Part shown: positions 1-10,906 of the stretch, piece after piece | How the letters are laid out: every line of letters begins with the position of its first letter | How positions within the stretch are numbered: position 1 is the stretch's first letter | Assembly (NCBI GenBank): GCA_001662425.1 | Contig: BDDC01000131.1 | Span: 39,852-103,851 of the forward strand | DNA length: 64,000 nt | Direction: 5' to 3' | DNA from: Chlamydomonas sphaeroides | Taxonomy: Eukaryota; Chlorophyta; Chlorophyceae; Chlamydomonadales; Chlamydomonadaceae | Program-made: the position numbers and the translations under genes | The notes under the pieces: model-generated | Told to the model about the DNA's origin: nothing | Databases searched by the model: none | The model's input: only the letters and a program-made list of their open reading frames with translations

Positions 1-3000
1 TCGGGGTGAGGAGAGTCAGCGTAGCGTGTGGAGAGGTCGGAGCAGCCGCACACAGCTTGGGCCGACCGGTAACGTCATCTCATTGCCGCGCACAGTCCGT
101 GCCGTGACCGCATCACACGACGAGCACGCCCTGGTGAGCCAAACCTCCAGCTCACGGCCTGCACCCCTTGTGCCGCGATGCGCGCCGTGCTGCCCATGGC
201 GCTGCCCCTGCCTCCTACGCCCCCTGGCGCCCCCTCACTCACCCGTGTCGCGGCGGCACACCATGACGGCCTGGTTCTCCATGTCCTTGGGGCCCAGCTC
301 CATGCGCAGCGGCAGGCCCTTGAGCTCCCAGTGGTTGTACTTCCAGCCGGGCGTGTAGTTCTGGCGCGTGTCCGTCACCACGCGCACGTCCTTGTCCTCC
401 ATCACCTTGGTCAGCTCCTCCACCTGGGGCCGTTGGGGTGGTGGTGGCGGTTGGGGTGAGAAGCGAGGGAGACGCGAAGGAACAGCGGTCCTGCTGCCCA
501 GGCAGCGCCGGCACCCGTTGGCGGCGACGGTTCGAGGTGCACCTTCATGACGCAAATTCTGTGTGCATCTCTCCGTCCTGCCAGTCCCGCCATGTCCCCC
601 TTCCCTTCCATTCCACTGCGGCAGCCGCAGCCGCAGCTCTCAGCACCTTCGCCCTTCCCCGGCCTAGCCGCACCTTGTCCATCATGGCCTGCACCGCCTC
701 GGGCGCCGTGGAGGCCTTGGGGATGGGGATGAAGACCACCTGCACAACAGCCCGGTCGCGGCCACCGAGGGAACGCGGCCACCACAAAGGGTCAGGTCCA
801 GGGCACGACTGCCCAACGCACAAACCCGCCTGCTTGCGCGGCCACGGGCATCGCCGGGTGCTGGCCAGCAACAGCGCCTGCGGCGCACCTGCTTGGGCGC
901 CACGCGCGGCGGCAGCACCAGGCCCTTGTCGTCCGAGTGCGTCATAATCATGACGCCCAGCGAGCGGGTGGTGAGGCCCCAGCTGTTCTGCCACACGTGC
1001 TGCTTCTGCTTGTCCTCGTCCTCGAACTGGATGTTGAACATCTTGCTGAAGTTCTGGCCCAGGCAGTGGCTGGTGGCGCCCTGGGGACAGGCAGGCAGGC
1101 GGCGAGCGCAGCGGCAGCGGAGGTGAGGGAGCGCACGGCACCTCAGCATGTTGGTCGCCAGCGCACGCTTTTGGTTCAGCGCCGAACGCCGCCGTGACCT
1201 TGCCAACCCGACCCACATCGCCGATCCACAACGGCAGGCAGGAGCAGCGCCCACGCAGCCTCTCAGTTGCACCCCATTTCAGGGCTGGCGCAGTCTGCAA
1301 CCCCCAGCAATGGCCGGCCCGCGCGGCGAGCCCCGCCTCCCCGGAGGCCCACCTGGATGCCCTTGCCGTTCTCCGGGATGTAGGCCTCCACGGTGGTGGT
1401 GAAGAAGGCGCCCGCAAACTGCTCCTTGGTGGACTTCTTGCCCTTGATCACGGGCACCGCCAGCACGTCCTCGTACACGCCCCTGGGCACGTGGCAGGGC
1501 ACGAGGGGAGCGCAGCGAGGACAGCGCGAGTAAGAGAGGAGGCGCAGACGCGAACAAGTCCCGTTGCTGCCAGCCCAACCGGGACCGCAGGGGGTATAGT
1601 GCGGCTGAGGTTTAGGCATGCGCAGGCAGCCACTTGTGGTTGGCTGCTGCTGAGTGGCGCGGCTTGGCGGGCTGTGGGCTGGGGCCTAGGCGTGGCGCGT
1701 CGGGCGGGTATTGTGGCGGCCGCTGCTGCTGGTGGGTTCGTGCGGGCTCACCGGTAGAGCTCGAGGATCTCCATCACCTCCGCCTCCGCCTCAGCCTGCG
1801 TGGCGAAGGCGGTGTGGCCCTCCTGCCACAGGAACTCGCGGCTGCGGATGAAAGGCGTGGGGTACTTGAACTCCCAGCGGACCACGTTGGTCCACTGGTT
1901 GAGGCGCAGCGGCAGGTCACGGTGCGAGCGGATCCACTGCGAGAAGTAGGGGTACATGACCTGCGGCGGGGAGGGAGGGAGGGAGGGATGGGGCCAGCAG
2001 TCAGGACAGAGTGAGCAACCGAGCTTCAAAAACAAAGTGGCTGATGGTACGGGGCGCGAGACCGTTCCGCCGCCACGCAGCTGCGGCCGTGCCCGGTGCC
2101 CTCCATGCCATCGCTGCTCACTCCCCTAACCACACCACACACCCCGCGCGCAGTGCGGCTCGCACCGTCTCCGAAGTGGGTCGGATGGCGATGGGCTTCT
2201 CCATGGTGCTGTTGCCGTACTTGGTGACCCAGGCCACCTCGGGCGCAAAGCCCTCCACGTGGTCCTTCTCCGTGTTGAGCACGTCCTCCGTGATGAACAG
2301 CGGGAAGTACGAGTTCTGCACGCCCAGCTTCTTGATGCGCTTGTCGAACCTGCCGAGTCAGGCGGCACGCCCTGGTCGTTAGCTGCGCTCGCCGAGTCTG
2401 CCGGGCCAGGGGCTGCGAGGCTGCGGGCATGCACACGACAACCGCGCGGGCGCTGCGCCGGCCGTGGTGAATGCGTATGGACTCCTCGTACAGCCACCAT
2501 ACCGCAGACCGTGCCAAGAAGCCGGCACTGTGCCGCCCCAGGACGCGGGGGCCCCAGCCGCTGTCGGCGCTCACCAGCCCTGCACGACCTCCCACATAGC
2601 GTAGGCCCAGGGGCGCAGAATGTAGCATCCCGACACGTCGTAGTAGCTGATCAGCTCCGATGCCACCACCAGCTCGCTGTACCACTCGCCGAAGTTGTCC
2701 TTCTTGCTGTTCTTGAGGCCCAGGCCCTTGGCATCGCCGCCGGCGGCGCCGCCGCCCGACTTCTTGGCTGGGGTGGTGAAGGGTGCGGTGCCGTTGGGAG
2801 GGGCGTCAGCTTGAGGGAAGCTGGAGGTGTGCAGGGGATGCGGCGTTCAGCAGGGAGTAGAGACGGAGGACAGAGGGCTGAGTGCCACAGGACGCACCCT
2901 CCTTGGGCTCCTGCTTGGGCTTCTCCTTCTTCTCCTTGGGGGCCTTGGGGGCCTTCTCCGGCTTCGCGGGCTGCTCAGCCGGGGCCGCCGCGGGCGCCGC

Positions 3001-3228
3001 GACAGTCTCCTCCGTCTAGGGGCCACGCGCAGTGGGGACAGGGCAAGGTTGGCTTGCCAGGGGCCGTGGGCGGAGTGCTACGGACGAGGCGCGGGCCCAC
3101 GCGGGCCGGCTGGGCGGCCTGAGCGAGCGTGCCGGACCCTGAGCGCCTGCCCACGTGCGGCCGCGCTGGTACAGCGAGCTGCCTTGTTCCGTGTAATGGC
3201 TGATGGCAGCGCGCCCCAAGCGCACCAT
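1..3228 (-). CDS. Prolyl-tRNA synthetase, eukaryote/archaeal type (3' end outside window)
   Basis: Class II aminoacyl-tRNA synthetase that charges tRNA-Pro. Spliced exons in order: about 3082-3228 (ATG at 3228; basic, Ser/Arg-rich, possible targeting peptide; tentative), 2899-3016 (Lys/Pro/Ala-rich linker), 2575-~2825 (DNFGEWYSELVVASELI, then RPWAYAMWEVVQGW), up to 2349 (FDKRIKKLGVQNSYFPLF; RPTSET), ~1750-1960 (motif 2: VVRWEFKYPTPFIRSREFLW), ~1345-1485, ~890-1080 (motif 3 region, GVMIMTHSDDKGLVLPP), ~680-745 and ~247-430 (anticodon-binding domain, WELKGLPLRMELGPKD). The last exon ends at a GT donor near 246, so the C-terminus lies beyond position 1. Junction W(F)DKR fits a split codon exactly. 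The domain order matches plant and animal ProRS. It is transcribed divergently from the trpD gene. Cytosolic or organellar location cannot be settled: the first exon looks like a presequence but rests only on phase and splice consensus. Confidence 0.9.
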
Positions 3229-3689
3229 CGTGTGCTTGGCAAGCTGTTGCTGCGAGTGTGTCGCCCAGTGCAGAAAGTCGGCGCCGAAGCTCCCAACCGA
3301 GTCTACCGAGCTAACACGAGCAGAAGTCGCAAAATACGTGCTGCGCTTCGAGCCTAGCAGGAAGAGGCGACCTAGCATACACAGCCGCGATTGATCTCTG
3401 CTGTCGCTCCCAAGTAGGGGTTCAGATGTAAGCTGCGTGCAGAAGCAACGCGCTATACGTACAGGGTAAAGAGTTAGTCAGGCCCAAGCGACTTCCATTG
3501 CTCGCCGATCGCGGGTTGCAAAGGGTTCGTGCGTGGACAGGCTAAGTCCTTGGCTTGCTCCGCATACCCAATTGACTGCTTGCTGAATTGCTAGGTCGTG
3601 GAGCGAGCTTGTATCAGCGCGACCAAACCCACATTGCGCGCTCGGTCGACAAACCAAGATCAATTTGACGCAGTGCGAGCGCAGCTAAG
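3229..3689. promoter_or_regulatory. Divergent intergenic region ProRS / trpD
   Basis: About 460 bp separate the proposed ATGs of two head-to-head genes, so both promoters and 5' UTRs should lie here. It is visibly less GC-rich than the flanking exons. No TATA box or other motif could be assigned with confidence. Confidence 0.45.
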
Positions 3690-6624
3690 ATGCAGTCGCT
3701 TCTAGAGAGACGGTCAGGGCGCGCGTTCACAGCGCAGCGCTCGCGGCCCGCTCTGGCGACGGCTGTGCGAGCGCGTGCGTCGCCTCGCCATGGCGCCGTC
3801 CGTTGCCAGGCGAAGCTCCAGATGCGGGAGGTGCGTCGGCAGCCCTGCCGCGACGTCATCGAGGACTTGCCGAACCTCGACCGAGGCATGTCCCCTGCCG
3901 ACAGGTGCTGGAGCATCTCATCGCGCGGCAAGACCTGACGCAGCAGCAGTCCGAAGATGCTCTGGGGGTGAGCAGACAAGGGGAGGGGTAACGCGGCCCT
4001 GCCTGCCCCTTTCGACACGCTCCGGCACCAACCGCCTCAACCGCTTTCCAACCCTCTCCGCCAGTCCCTGCTGGACAACTTCTCCACGGAGCAGGCCTCT
4101 GCCTTCCTGGTGCTGCTGCGCGCCAAGGCAAGCCGGGGACGTGCAGCACGACCTGTGCTCACCCGGGGCTGTGCGCATACGCATGACAAGCCAACGCGGC
4201 CGCTGGCGTGCAGCCCCAGCGCCCCGCCTGCGCTCTGGCCGCGGCGCAGCCGCCCATACCCCTCCGCCCGGCTCACACCGCACTGCTTCCCCCTTCGCAG
4301 GGCGAGACGCCCGATGAAATCGCGGGCCTGGCCAAGGCCATGCTCGACAAGGGCCTCACCGTGCACACTCAGCAGCAAGGCAGGCCGGGGCCCGTGACCT
4401 GGCACCAGTAGCTGCTGCCCTGCGCAACCCGCGCGAAGGCCCGCGCGGCACCCGCCAGGCCACTCCTTTGCGGTGCCCCTCGCTCCCTCCCTCCCACACC
4501 TCCCACGCCGCACCCCTCCACGCAGTGGTGGACATTGTGGGCACCGGCGGCGACGGCATCGGCTCCGTCAACATCTCCACCGGCGCCTCCATCCTGGCCG
4601 CCGCCGCGGGCGCGAAGGTGGCCAAGCACGGCAACCGCTCCGTGTCCAGCCTCTGCGGCAGCGCGGACGTGCTCGAGGTGCGCACCATGTGGCTCCAGGA
4701 GCGCTCCCCCAGTCCTGCTGGCCCAGGCGCGCTTCCCCAGTCCTGCTGCCCAGCTGCGGCCACACCCCATGGGCGAGTGCTCATGGGCTGTGTAGGGCTG
4801 GACGGCGAGGACCTCTGCCGCAGCCGCCCCAGCCTCAAGTGTCCCCACCTGCCTGCCTGCCTGCCTGCCTGCCTGCCCCCAGGCCCTGGGTGTGGCCATC
4901 GACCTGGGCCCCGAGTCCATCGGCCGCTGCCTGGATGAGGCGGGCATCGCCTTCATGTACGCGCCCCGCTACCACCCCGCCATGAAGGCGGTGCGCCCGG
5001 TGCGGTCGGCGCTCAAGGTGCGCGGCCGGGCTGGGGGCCAGGGACAGGGACAGGGAGGCGGAAGGGGTGGGTGCAGGGGAATGGGAGGGGAGAGATTGTG
5101 GGCAGGCCAGGCGGCAGCGCGGCAGGCTGAGGCATCTAGGCAAGAGACCAGAGAAAGCGGCAACGGGAGAAAGGGTAGAGAAAAGGGGCCAGGGGAGCAG
5201 CTGTTCCCCAATGCAAGTCGTTTATGCCTGCTGGAGAGCCCAGGGGCGCGCTGTGAGGGCGCCGCCGCTCGCGTCACCTCCCGCCACCGCTCCCTCCTGG
5301 CCGACCCAGGTCCGCACGGCGCTCAACATGCTGGGCCCGTTGCTCAACCCGGCGCACGCCGCGTACGGCCTGGTGGGCGTGTACGACACATCCATCTCGG
5401 AGCTGATGGCGGGCTCGCTGCTGGTGGGTGGCTGGCGGGTGGCTGGCTGGCGGGTGGCGGGCGGGGTTTTCGTACTTGGAACAGACTCTACCGGCTAGGC
5501 AGTGGGGCGCGGGTCACCGGGGCACCTCGAGCCTCACGCAACTGACCTCTCCGCGCGCTGGCGTCGCGACGTTGCTGTCTCCGTTGCCGCCTGTGCCCCG
5601 CCCGGCGGCGAACATGCATCTTGATCCGCTGCCGCCGCCCCTCCGCAGCGCATGGGCCTCCGCAAGGCGCTGGTGGTGCACTCGATGGGCCTGGACGAGC
5701 TGACGCCCATGGGGCCCGCCGACGTGGTGGAGGTCACCGCCGGCAGCAGCCAGCTCAAGCGCTACAGGTGCGATGCGGCCTCATGTGGTGGGGACACGCC
5801 GAGAGCAGGGGTGGCGGCGTTCTGGGCTGGCGCCGTGAGAGCACGATTGGCTGCAGCATGCCAGAGGCCAGCATGGGCTCGCCTTTAGTAACTCCCGCCC
5901 CGCTGACCCGACCCCTTCCCGCCGGCCTCCCGTCCGCAGCCTGGACCCGCTCGACGTGGGCATTCCCCGCTGCGAGGTGGAGGACCTCAAGGGCGGCGAC
6001 GCCACCCTCAACGCGGCCATCCTGCGGGATGTGCTGGCGGGGCAGCGCGGTGGGGCCGGGTTGGGGAGGGATTGGGGACGCGTGGAGGGCTAGCGCGTGC
6101 CCGGCGGGCCGGCTCGGCGCTGGAGGAGCCGACGAAGGCGCGCCGGATGGAGGCACTTGTGGGCTCCTGTGGATGTCTGGATGCCGCTGTCTGCTGCTTT
6201 GCTCAACAATCGTTACGCCGCAACCGCCCCTCCCCATCCGCAGGGGCGGTTGCGGATGCGCTGGTGCTCAATGCGGGGTACGCGCTGGCGGCTGCGCAGG
6301 TGAGGCCGGGCGGCGGCGGGAGGGGTGCTGTGGCGCCCAGGGCAGCACCACAAGCATGTGCCGGCCTGTTGACACCTGAGCCTCCGGTCCGTGGGCCGCG
6401 TCTGTGGCAGCTGCGGTCTGGGCCGCCAGTACACGGGCCTGACACCTGCGCCCCCTCCGTGCCCGCCCGTGCCGCGTCAGGTGACGGCGAACCCGCGGGA
6501 CGGCGTGGCTCTGGCGCAGGAGGTGCAGCGGCGCGGCGACGCATCGGCGGTGCTGGACCGCTGGGTGGCGGTCAGCAAGGCGTGCGCGGCGGCGGAGCGC
6601 GCCGCGGAGGCGGTGCCGGCGTGA
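3690..6624 (+). CDS. trpD: Anthranilate phosphoribosyltransferase, plastid type
   Basis: Second committed step of tryptophan synthesis: transfers phosphoribose from PRPP to anthranilate. Exon 1 (3690-3830, 47 codons) is an Arg/Ala/Ser-rich transit peptide. Then exons at 3905, 4065, 4301, 4526-4677, 4883-5017, 5310-5423, 5649-~5768, 5940-~6046, ~6241-6300 and 6481-6624 (TGA). The glycine-rich PRPP loop GTGGDGIGSVNISTGASI, then KHGNRS, then LGPLLNPA and VVHSMGLDEL are all present. The product is roughly 390 residues, normal for plant PAT1 with its presequence. All phases join in frame. Two successive introns, after LLRAK and after HTQQQ, seem to start with GC instead of GT, because only that reading restores the conserved sequence. 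A (CTGC)n microsatellite forms the pyrimidine tract of the acceptor at 4882. TGTAA at about 6854 may be the algal poly(A) signal. Confidence 0.95.
4846..4878 (+). repeat. (CTGC)n microsatellite in a trpD intron
   Basis: About seven CTGC/CCTG units run directly into the intron's terminal AG at 4881-4882. The repeat therefore serves as the pyrimidine-rich tract before the exon that begins with the codons for ALGVAIDLGPE. Confidence 0.9.
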
Positions 6625-7163
6625 GGCGCGGCTCCTGGGCTTGGGCGCTGGCGCTGGGTCTGGTGCGGTGGGTTGGAGTGCTCTGGGGCAGTGGGGTGAG
6701 CTGGGCGGCGGGATGTGAGGGGGCACGTGTTTTGTACGGCTGCGGCTGCGAGCGGGGGGTGAGCGCGCAAGTAGGAGCGCCCCGTGGCGGTGAGCTCGGG
6801 ACAAGTGTGTGCGGGACTGCAGGATGGCTCGGACTGAGCGGGGAGTGCCCCAGGCGTGTAAGCGGCCTCTCCGAGACACACGACCGCTAGCGGCCGCACC
6901 GGCGAGGGAACTGCGCCCTCTGTGTTCCAGTTCCGAGCTCGGGGCGTTGCAGCATGTCCACGTCACCACGTAGTACCACGAGGAGCAGCGCGCCGCTCGA
7001 CCTGCCCTGCTCCTTGCCATGCGACACGCCGCGCAACACAGCCATCCGCCCTGCGCACCGCTTTCACCCCTCCGAGTTGCGCCTCGCGTCGGCGGCCCGG
7101 TCTACCCGCTCACGCTGACCCCTCGACCTCCTGCCCCGCCTCCTGCTCCGCCGCCGCCACCGC
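6625..7163. other. Convergent intergenic region trpD / tlyA-like
   Basis: The 3' ends of two convergent genes meet here. The stretch should hold both 3' UTRs. A TGTAA at about 6854-6858, the usual chlorophyte poly(A) signal, lies about 230 nt after the trpD stop. No coding sequence or RNA gene was recognised. Confidence 0.4.
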
Positions 7164-9976
7164 CTAATTGGCCGCCCCCGCCGCCGCAAGCTCGGGCCGC
7201 CGAACGAAGTAGGCCAGGAACTCCGTGTTGCCGCCCTTGTCGCCCTGCGAGGGAGGGCGGAAGAGAGGCACGTTGCACCGCAGGTTGGCAACAGGCGGTG
7301 TCAAGCGATGTGAGGCGAGCCTACAATCAGACGCGGAGAAAGCTCTGCCCCCACATCCGCGAGCTTTCAATACCCTGCTAGGGTTGCCAATCTCTTGTGA
7401 ATCCTATCCCCTACAACCTCCTAGCCGCCCGGCCCTGGGTAGCACACCTTGATGGGGGACTCGGTGACGCCCATGAGCTCGTAGCCGTGCGCCGCGATGC
7501 CGGCCGTCACGCGGGCGAGCACCTCGGCGTGCACCTGCGCCAGTGGCCGTGTGTGAGCGAGACATAACAAAAAGAAATTGCCCGTGGCAGCGGGCTCTAG
7601 GCGTCGACGGCAGCCGCACAGGCAGAGCCTCGCAAGAAGGGCGGCCCTTGCTGTCGCGTGCCACGTGCTGTCTCCCCACGCCGCCGCATCTGATCCGCTC
7701 CGCGCCGCCGTCTCACCTTGGGGTCGCGCACCACGCCGCCCGCGCCGACCTGGTCTCTGCCCGCCTCGAACTGCGGCTTGATGAGCGTCACCAGCCGCCC
7801 GCCGTCGGGCCGCAGCACTGTGGTGACTGCGCCGATGACCAGCAGCAGTGAGATGAAGGACACGTCCAGGGTGGCGATGTCCACCTGGCGGGAGGCGGGG
7901 CGGCAGGCGGGACAGGGCCAGGTGGGCATTGAGGAATGGGATGGGTGGCAGCGGGTAGGAATGGGTCAGGTGAAGACGGCGCGCTTCCGGGCACGGCAGG
8001 ATTGCAGGTACAGGTTCTTGTTCGAAGCGGCTGACTTGAAGCGGCTGGAGCGTCGGTCGCAAGCGCTAGCGCGCCGGGGCGCCGAATGCCATGCCTCTAG
8101 CAGCGTCCGAAGCGCTCACTAGGCGTTCGAGCCTGGGCCGCCGCCCACCCCCCCGCCCCCTGCGCCCACCATCTCGGGCAGGTGCTTCGGCGCCAGGTGC
8201 CTCAGGTTGAACTTCTCCATCACCACCACCCGCTCGTCGCGGCGGATGCGGTCGTGCAGCTGGTTGTAGCCCACGTCTATGCCGTACACCTGCAGCGCCG
8301 GCATGTCGGGTGGGGACATGGTCGCGGCGGCACATAACCAGGCCCAGCCCTTGTACGGCAGCTCCAGAAGTGGCCCAGCCCGCGGCCCTGCTACACGCTG
8401 CCCGACATTTGCCCCAGGACCGCCAACCGCTGCCCGGCCTTGCGGATAATTGTCTGCTATCTGTTCCGGGCTCGGTGGCTGCCATGCGTTTGCGCCCCAC
8501 CCATCGGCAACGCTAGCATGTCGCAGATGCGCGCATAATGCACGTCGCCGCATGCGCTATGGCCATACGCCGCAGCGTGCAGATCCGTCACAAGCTGAGG
8601 CCCAGCCACGCTCCTCCCTTCCCTGCTGCCCCGCACCTTCTTGGCGCCGTGCTGCAGCAGGCAGTCCGTGAAGCCGCCCGTGGACTGGCCCGAGTCCAGC
8701 GCCGTCAAGCCCCTGCGCAGGCAGCACCCGGGGCATGCACCCGGCCCCGGGGACAAGGCCGCACGGATGCAGCTGATGTGCCCCAGTTCCTCGGGCCGAA
8801 ACCTGGCGTCCAGCATAGCTGCCGCTTGGGTCGTGGCGACCGCAGCCCAACTCGCGCCAGCGTTGCCACCGCGGTAGTTTCATAAGCCCTGGCGCGCTGC
8901 TGCGCCATCCCCGCTGCCCAGCTGCAGCGCGGCCCACCTGACGTCAATGGCCCAGTGCGCCAGCGCCTTCTCCAGCTTCAGACCGGCGCGGCACACGTAC
9001 CTGCGCGCGCACGCGCACACGCCGGCATGTCGGGCTACCTAGACCCGGAAGGGTCGAATGCGGGGGCGCGGGCAGCACGCTACGGGCGCCTTGGCTCCAG
9101 GACGTAGGGCCGGGTGGCAAGTGAGGATAGAAGGGGCCAGCAGCCGCCATGCGGTGCCACGCACTTGGGCTCCTCGGCGTCGATGACCACCTGCGCCGCC
9201 CCGGGGCCCACCACCACGGGCGTGCCGGCCTTGGTGACCACCTTGTCGCCCACACGGACCTGGGGCCAGGGGGTCCGCGATAACGGTGAAACACACGAAC
9301 ACAGTGCGAGGAGCTACCCGTCAGCTACAGCCCGGTGCGGAGGCGGGCGAGTGGGGGCGTCGCTGGCTGCCCAGCAGCCGCCTCAGCGGCGGTGGCGCTC
9401 GCGGCGCCCCAGCTGCGGGGTGGCGTCGTGTGAGCAGCAGCACAGCACGCCCACCTTGCCCTGCAGGATGAAGGACTGGATGACGTTGCGGCTGTACTGC
9501 GGCGCCAGCTGGAGGCAGAACTCGTCCAGGCGCATGCGCTGCTTGGGGCCCTTGGGCTTGGGCGCGATGCCCGCGCCGCCCGGGCTGGGTGCCGGGGCTG
9601 AGCTGGAGGCTGTCGGAGTCGAGGGTGTGGGTAAGCTGGTCGCTTCCTGCTGCGGGGGTGTGGCACGTGTTCGGCTGGCTAGCCGGCGCGAGGAGCCGGA
9701 TGCCGGTGACCCCACTGCATGCCGACTGGCGTGCGGGTTTGGAGGAGCGAGCTGGGCGGCCGACGTGCTTGGCTGCGAGCTGAGAGAGCTGCAGCAGCAA
9801 CTTGTGCTTCGCGAGGGCGCGAGCCGCCATAGCTGCGCTGCGGCCACAAGCGGCGCATGCGTCGCAGAGTTGACTACACAACACGGGACGGTGTCCGCGT
9901 TCCAGCCGCGTCGACAAAGGTGCTGAAAGCCATGCGCAAACGCACTGCCTCGCAAATTTGTAAGCGATGCTGCCAT
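7164..9976 (-). CDS. TlyA-family rRNA 2'-O-methyltransferase (S4 domain + FtsJ-like fold)
   Basis: Homologue of bacterial TlyA, which methylates cytidine 2'-OH in small and large rRNA. The family's old name, haemolysin-related, is historical; nothing here suggests a toxin. ATG at 9976 (MAASLTNLRGSAFAHG, then a long Ser/Ala/Pro presequence) leads into an S4 RNA-binding domain (MRLDEFCLQLAPQYSRNVIQ) ending near 9453. Later exons: VRVGDKVVTKAGTPVVVGPG (~9140-9260), VCRAGLKLEKALAHWAIDV (~8940-9000), the SAM-binding LDSGQSTGGFTDCLLQHGAK (~8640-8715), VYGIDVGYNQLHDRIR (~8170-8300), DVSFIS and LIKPQFEAG (~7718-7886), then ~7450-7534 and 7164-7243 (KGGNTEFLAYFVRR, stop). The catalytic D and K positions of the FtsJ fold are kept. 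The targeting-like N-terminus suggests plastid rRNA as substrate (inference). Longer open frames starting at non-ATG codons upstream of 9976 were not used. Confidence 0.88.
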
Positions 9977-10552
9977 GGCTCTCGGTGCGCTTGGCGGCGG
10001 GCAAGGGAGCACTTGCACGTCAGGGACGTCGAACCAACGCACGTAGCAGTTACAGTGAAGCAGGTTGCTCTATTGGGCGGTCATTGAGCGGCGTCATACA
10101 CGCGTGCCTCGGGTTCGTGCCGCCTGGGCCCCCATTCAACCGCCTATCGCATCCGAGCTCAGCTTCGCACCCATGCTCAGAGCCGCACCAGCAACCCCAT
10201 GCACAAGCGCACCTGCGCCTGCCAAGCCAAGCCTCTCACATGCCAAAGGGCCTAGCTGCCCCTGCCTCCATGGCAAGCAATGCGGCCACATCTAGGCCGC
10301 ATCGGCTGCATTGTACTGTGAACGCAGCGGCCACTCCGTCAAAGTGGTGTCCACCAAGATTTCCCTCAGTCAGTGCTCTGCTGTCTATACCGTCACGTCA
10401 ACTACCCGCTAACCTGTGGCGTGCGCAGGCGCACCTGCGGCATGCCCGTGGCGTGCCGCCGCTGCCCCTGGCCCCCGCCGCCACTTCAGCGGCGCCTTGC
10501 AGGCCCCCGCCGCGACTCCGATGCCCCCTGCCCCGACCCCAGAGCATGCCGC
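9977..10552. other. Intergenic region between tlyA-like 5' end and dynein light chain 3' end
   Basis: Both flanking genes are on the minus strand, so this stretch should contain the promoter of the methyltransferase gene and the 3' UTR of the Tctex1 gene. No conserved protein, RNA gene or repeat was seen. Confidence 0.4.
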
Positions 10553-10906
10553 TCACACCGACAGCCAGTACACAGTGACCAGCACTATCATGGTGTTGTT
10601 CTCCCACTGCACCGTGAGTTTCCCATCCGTCTTGTCATTCCATCGTGCGCAGCTCGCCGCGTGTAGCCCTGCCCCTGCTTTTTGCGTCAGGTTGCACGTC
10701 ACAATGTACTTGAATGGCTTGTTCATCGCTGCTAGTCGCTTCAAGCACCCCTCCACGATGTTGTTGCTCCACGAATCGATCTTGTTGTGGATGAATTGGT
10801 TGTCGCCGATAGCGGCATTGATAGACTCGCGGACCATCGTGTCGACCTCCGCGTCGTCCATGAGGTCGTCCTCAGCGAGGCCATCGAAAGCAGTATCATC
10901 CTCCAT
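10553..10906 (-). CDS. Dynein light chain, Tctex1 (DYNLT) family
   Basis: Single-exon gene of 117 codons from ATG 10906 to the stop at 10553, the usual size of DYNLT1. The C-terminal half is unmistakable: FKYIVTCNLTQKAGAGLHAA, then TDGKLTVQWENNTM and a final hydrophobic strand ending in WLSV. The N-terminus is acidic (MEDDTAFDGLAEDD), as in animal homologues. Tctex1 light chains form a swapped dimer that binds the N-terminal region of dynein intermediate chains in cytoplasmic dynein, flagellar dyneins and IFT dynein. Lack of introns is notable, since nearly every other gene here is heavily split. The IFT-dynein chain WDR60, a known partner class, is encoded 25 kb away. Which dynein this copy serves cannot be told from sequence. 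Confidence 0.95.
   Translation of the reverse strand: MEDDTAFDGLAEDDLMDDAEVDTMVRESINAAIGDNQFIHNKIDSWSNNIVEGCLKRLAAMNKPFKYIVTCNLTQKAGAGLHAASCARWNDKTDGKLTVQWENNTMIVLVTVYWLSV

Noticed and set aside
7164..9976. Haemolysin toxin gene
   Set aside because: The TlyA family name is historical. S4 domain, SAM-binding motif and catalytic residues identify an rRNA methyltransferase.
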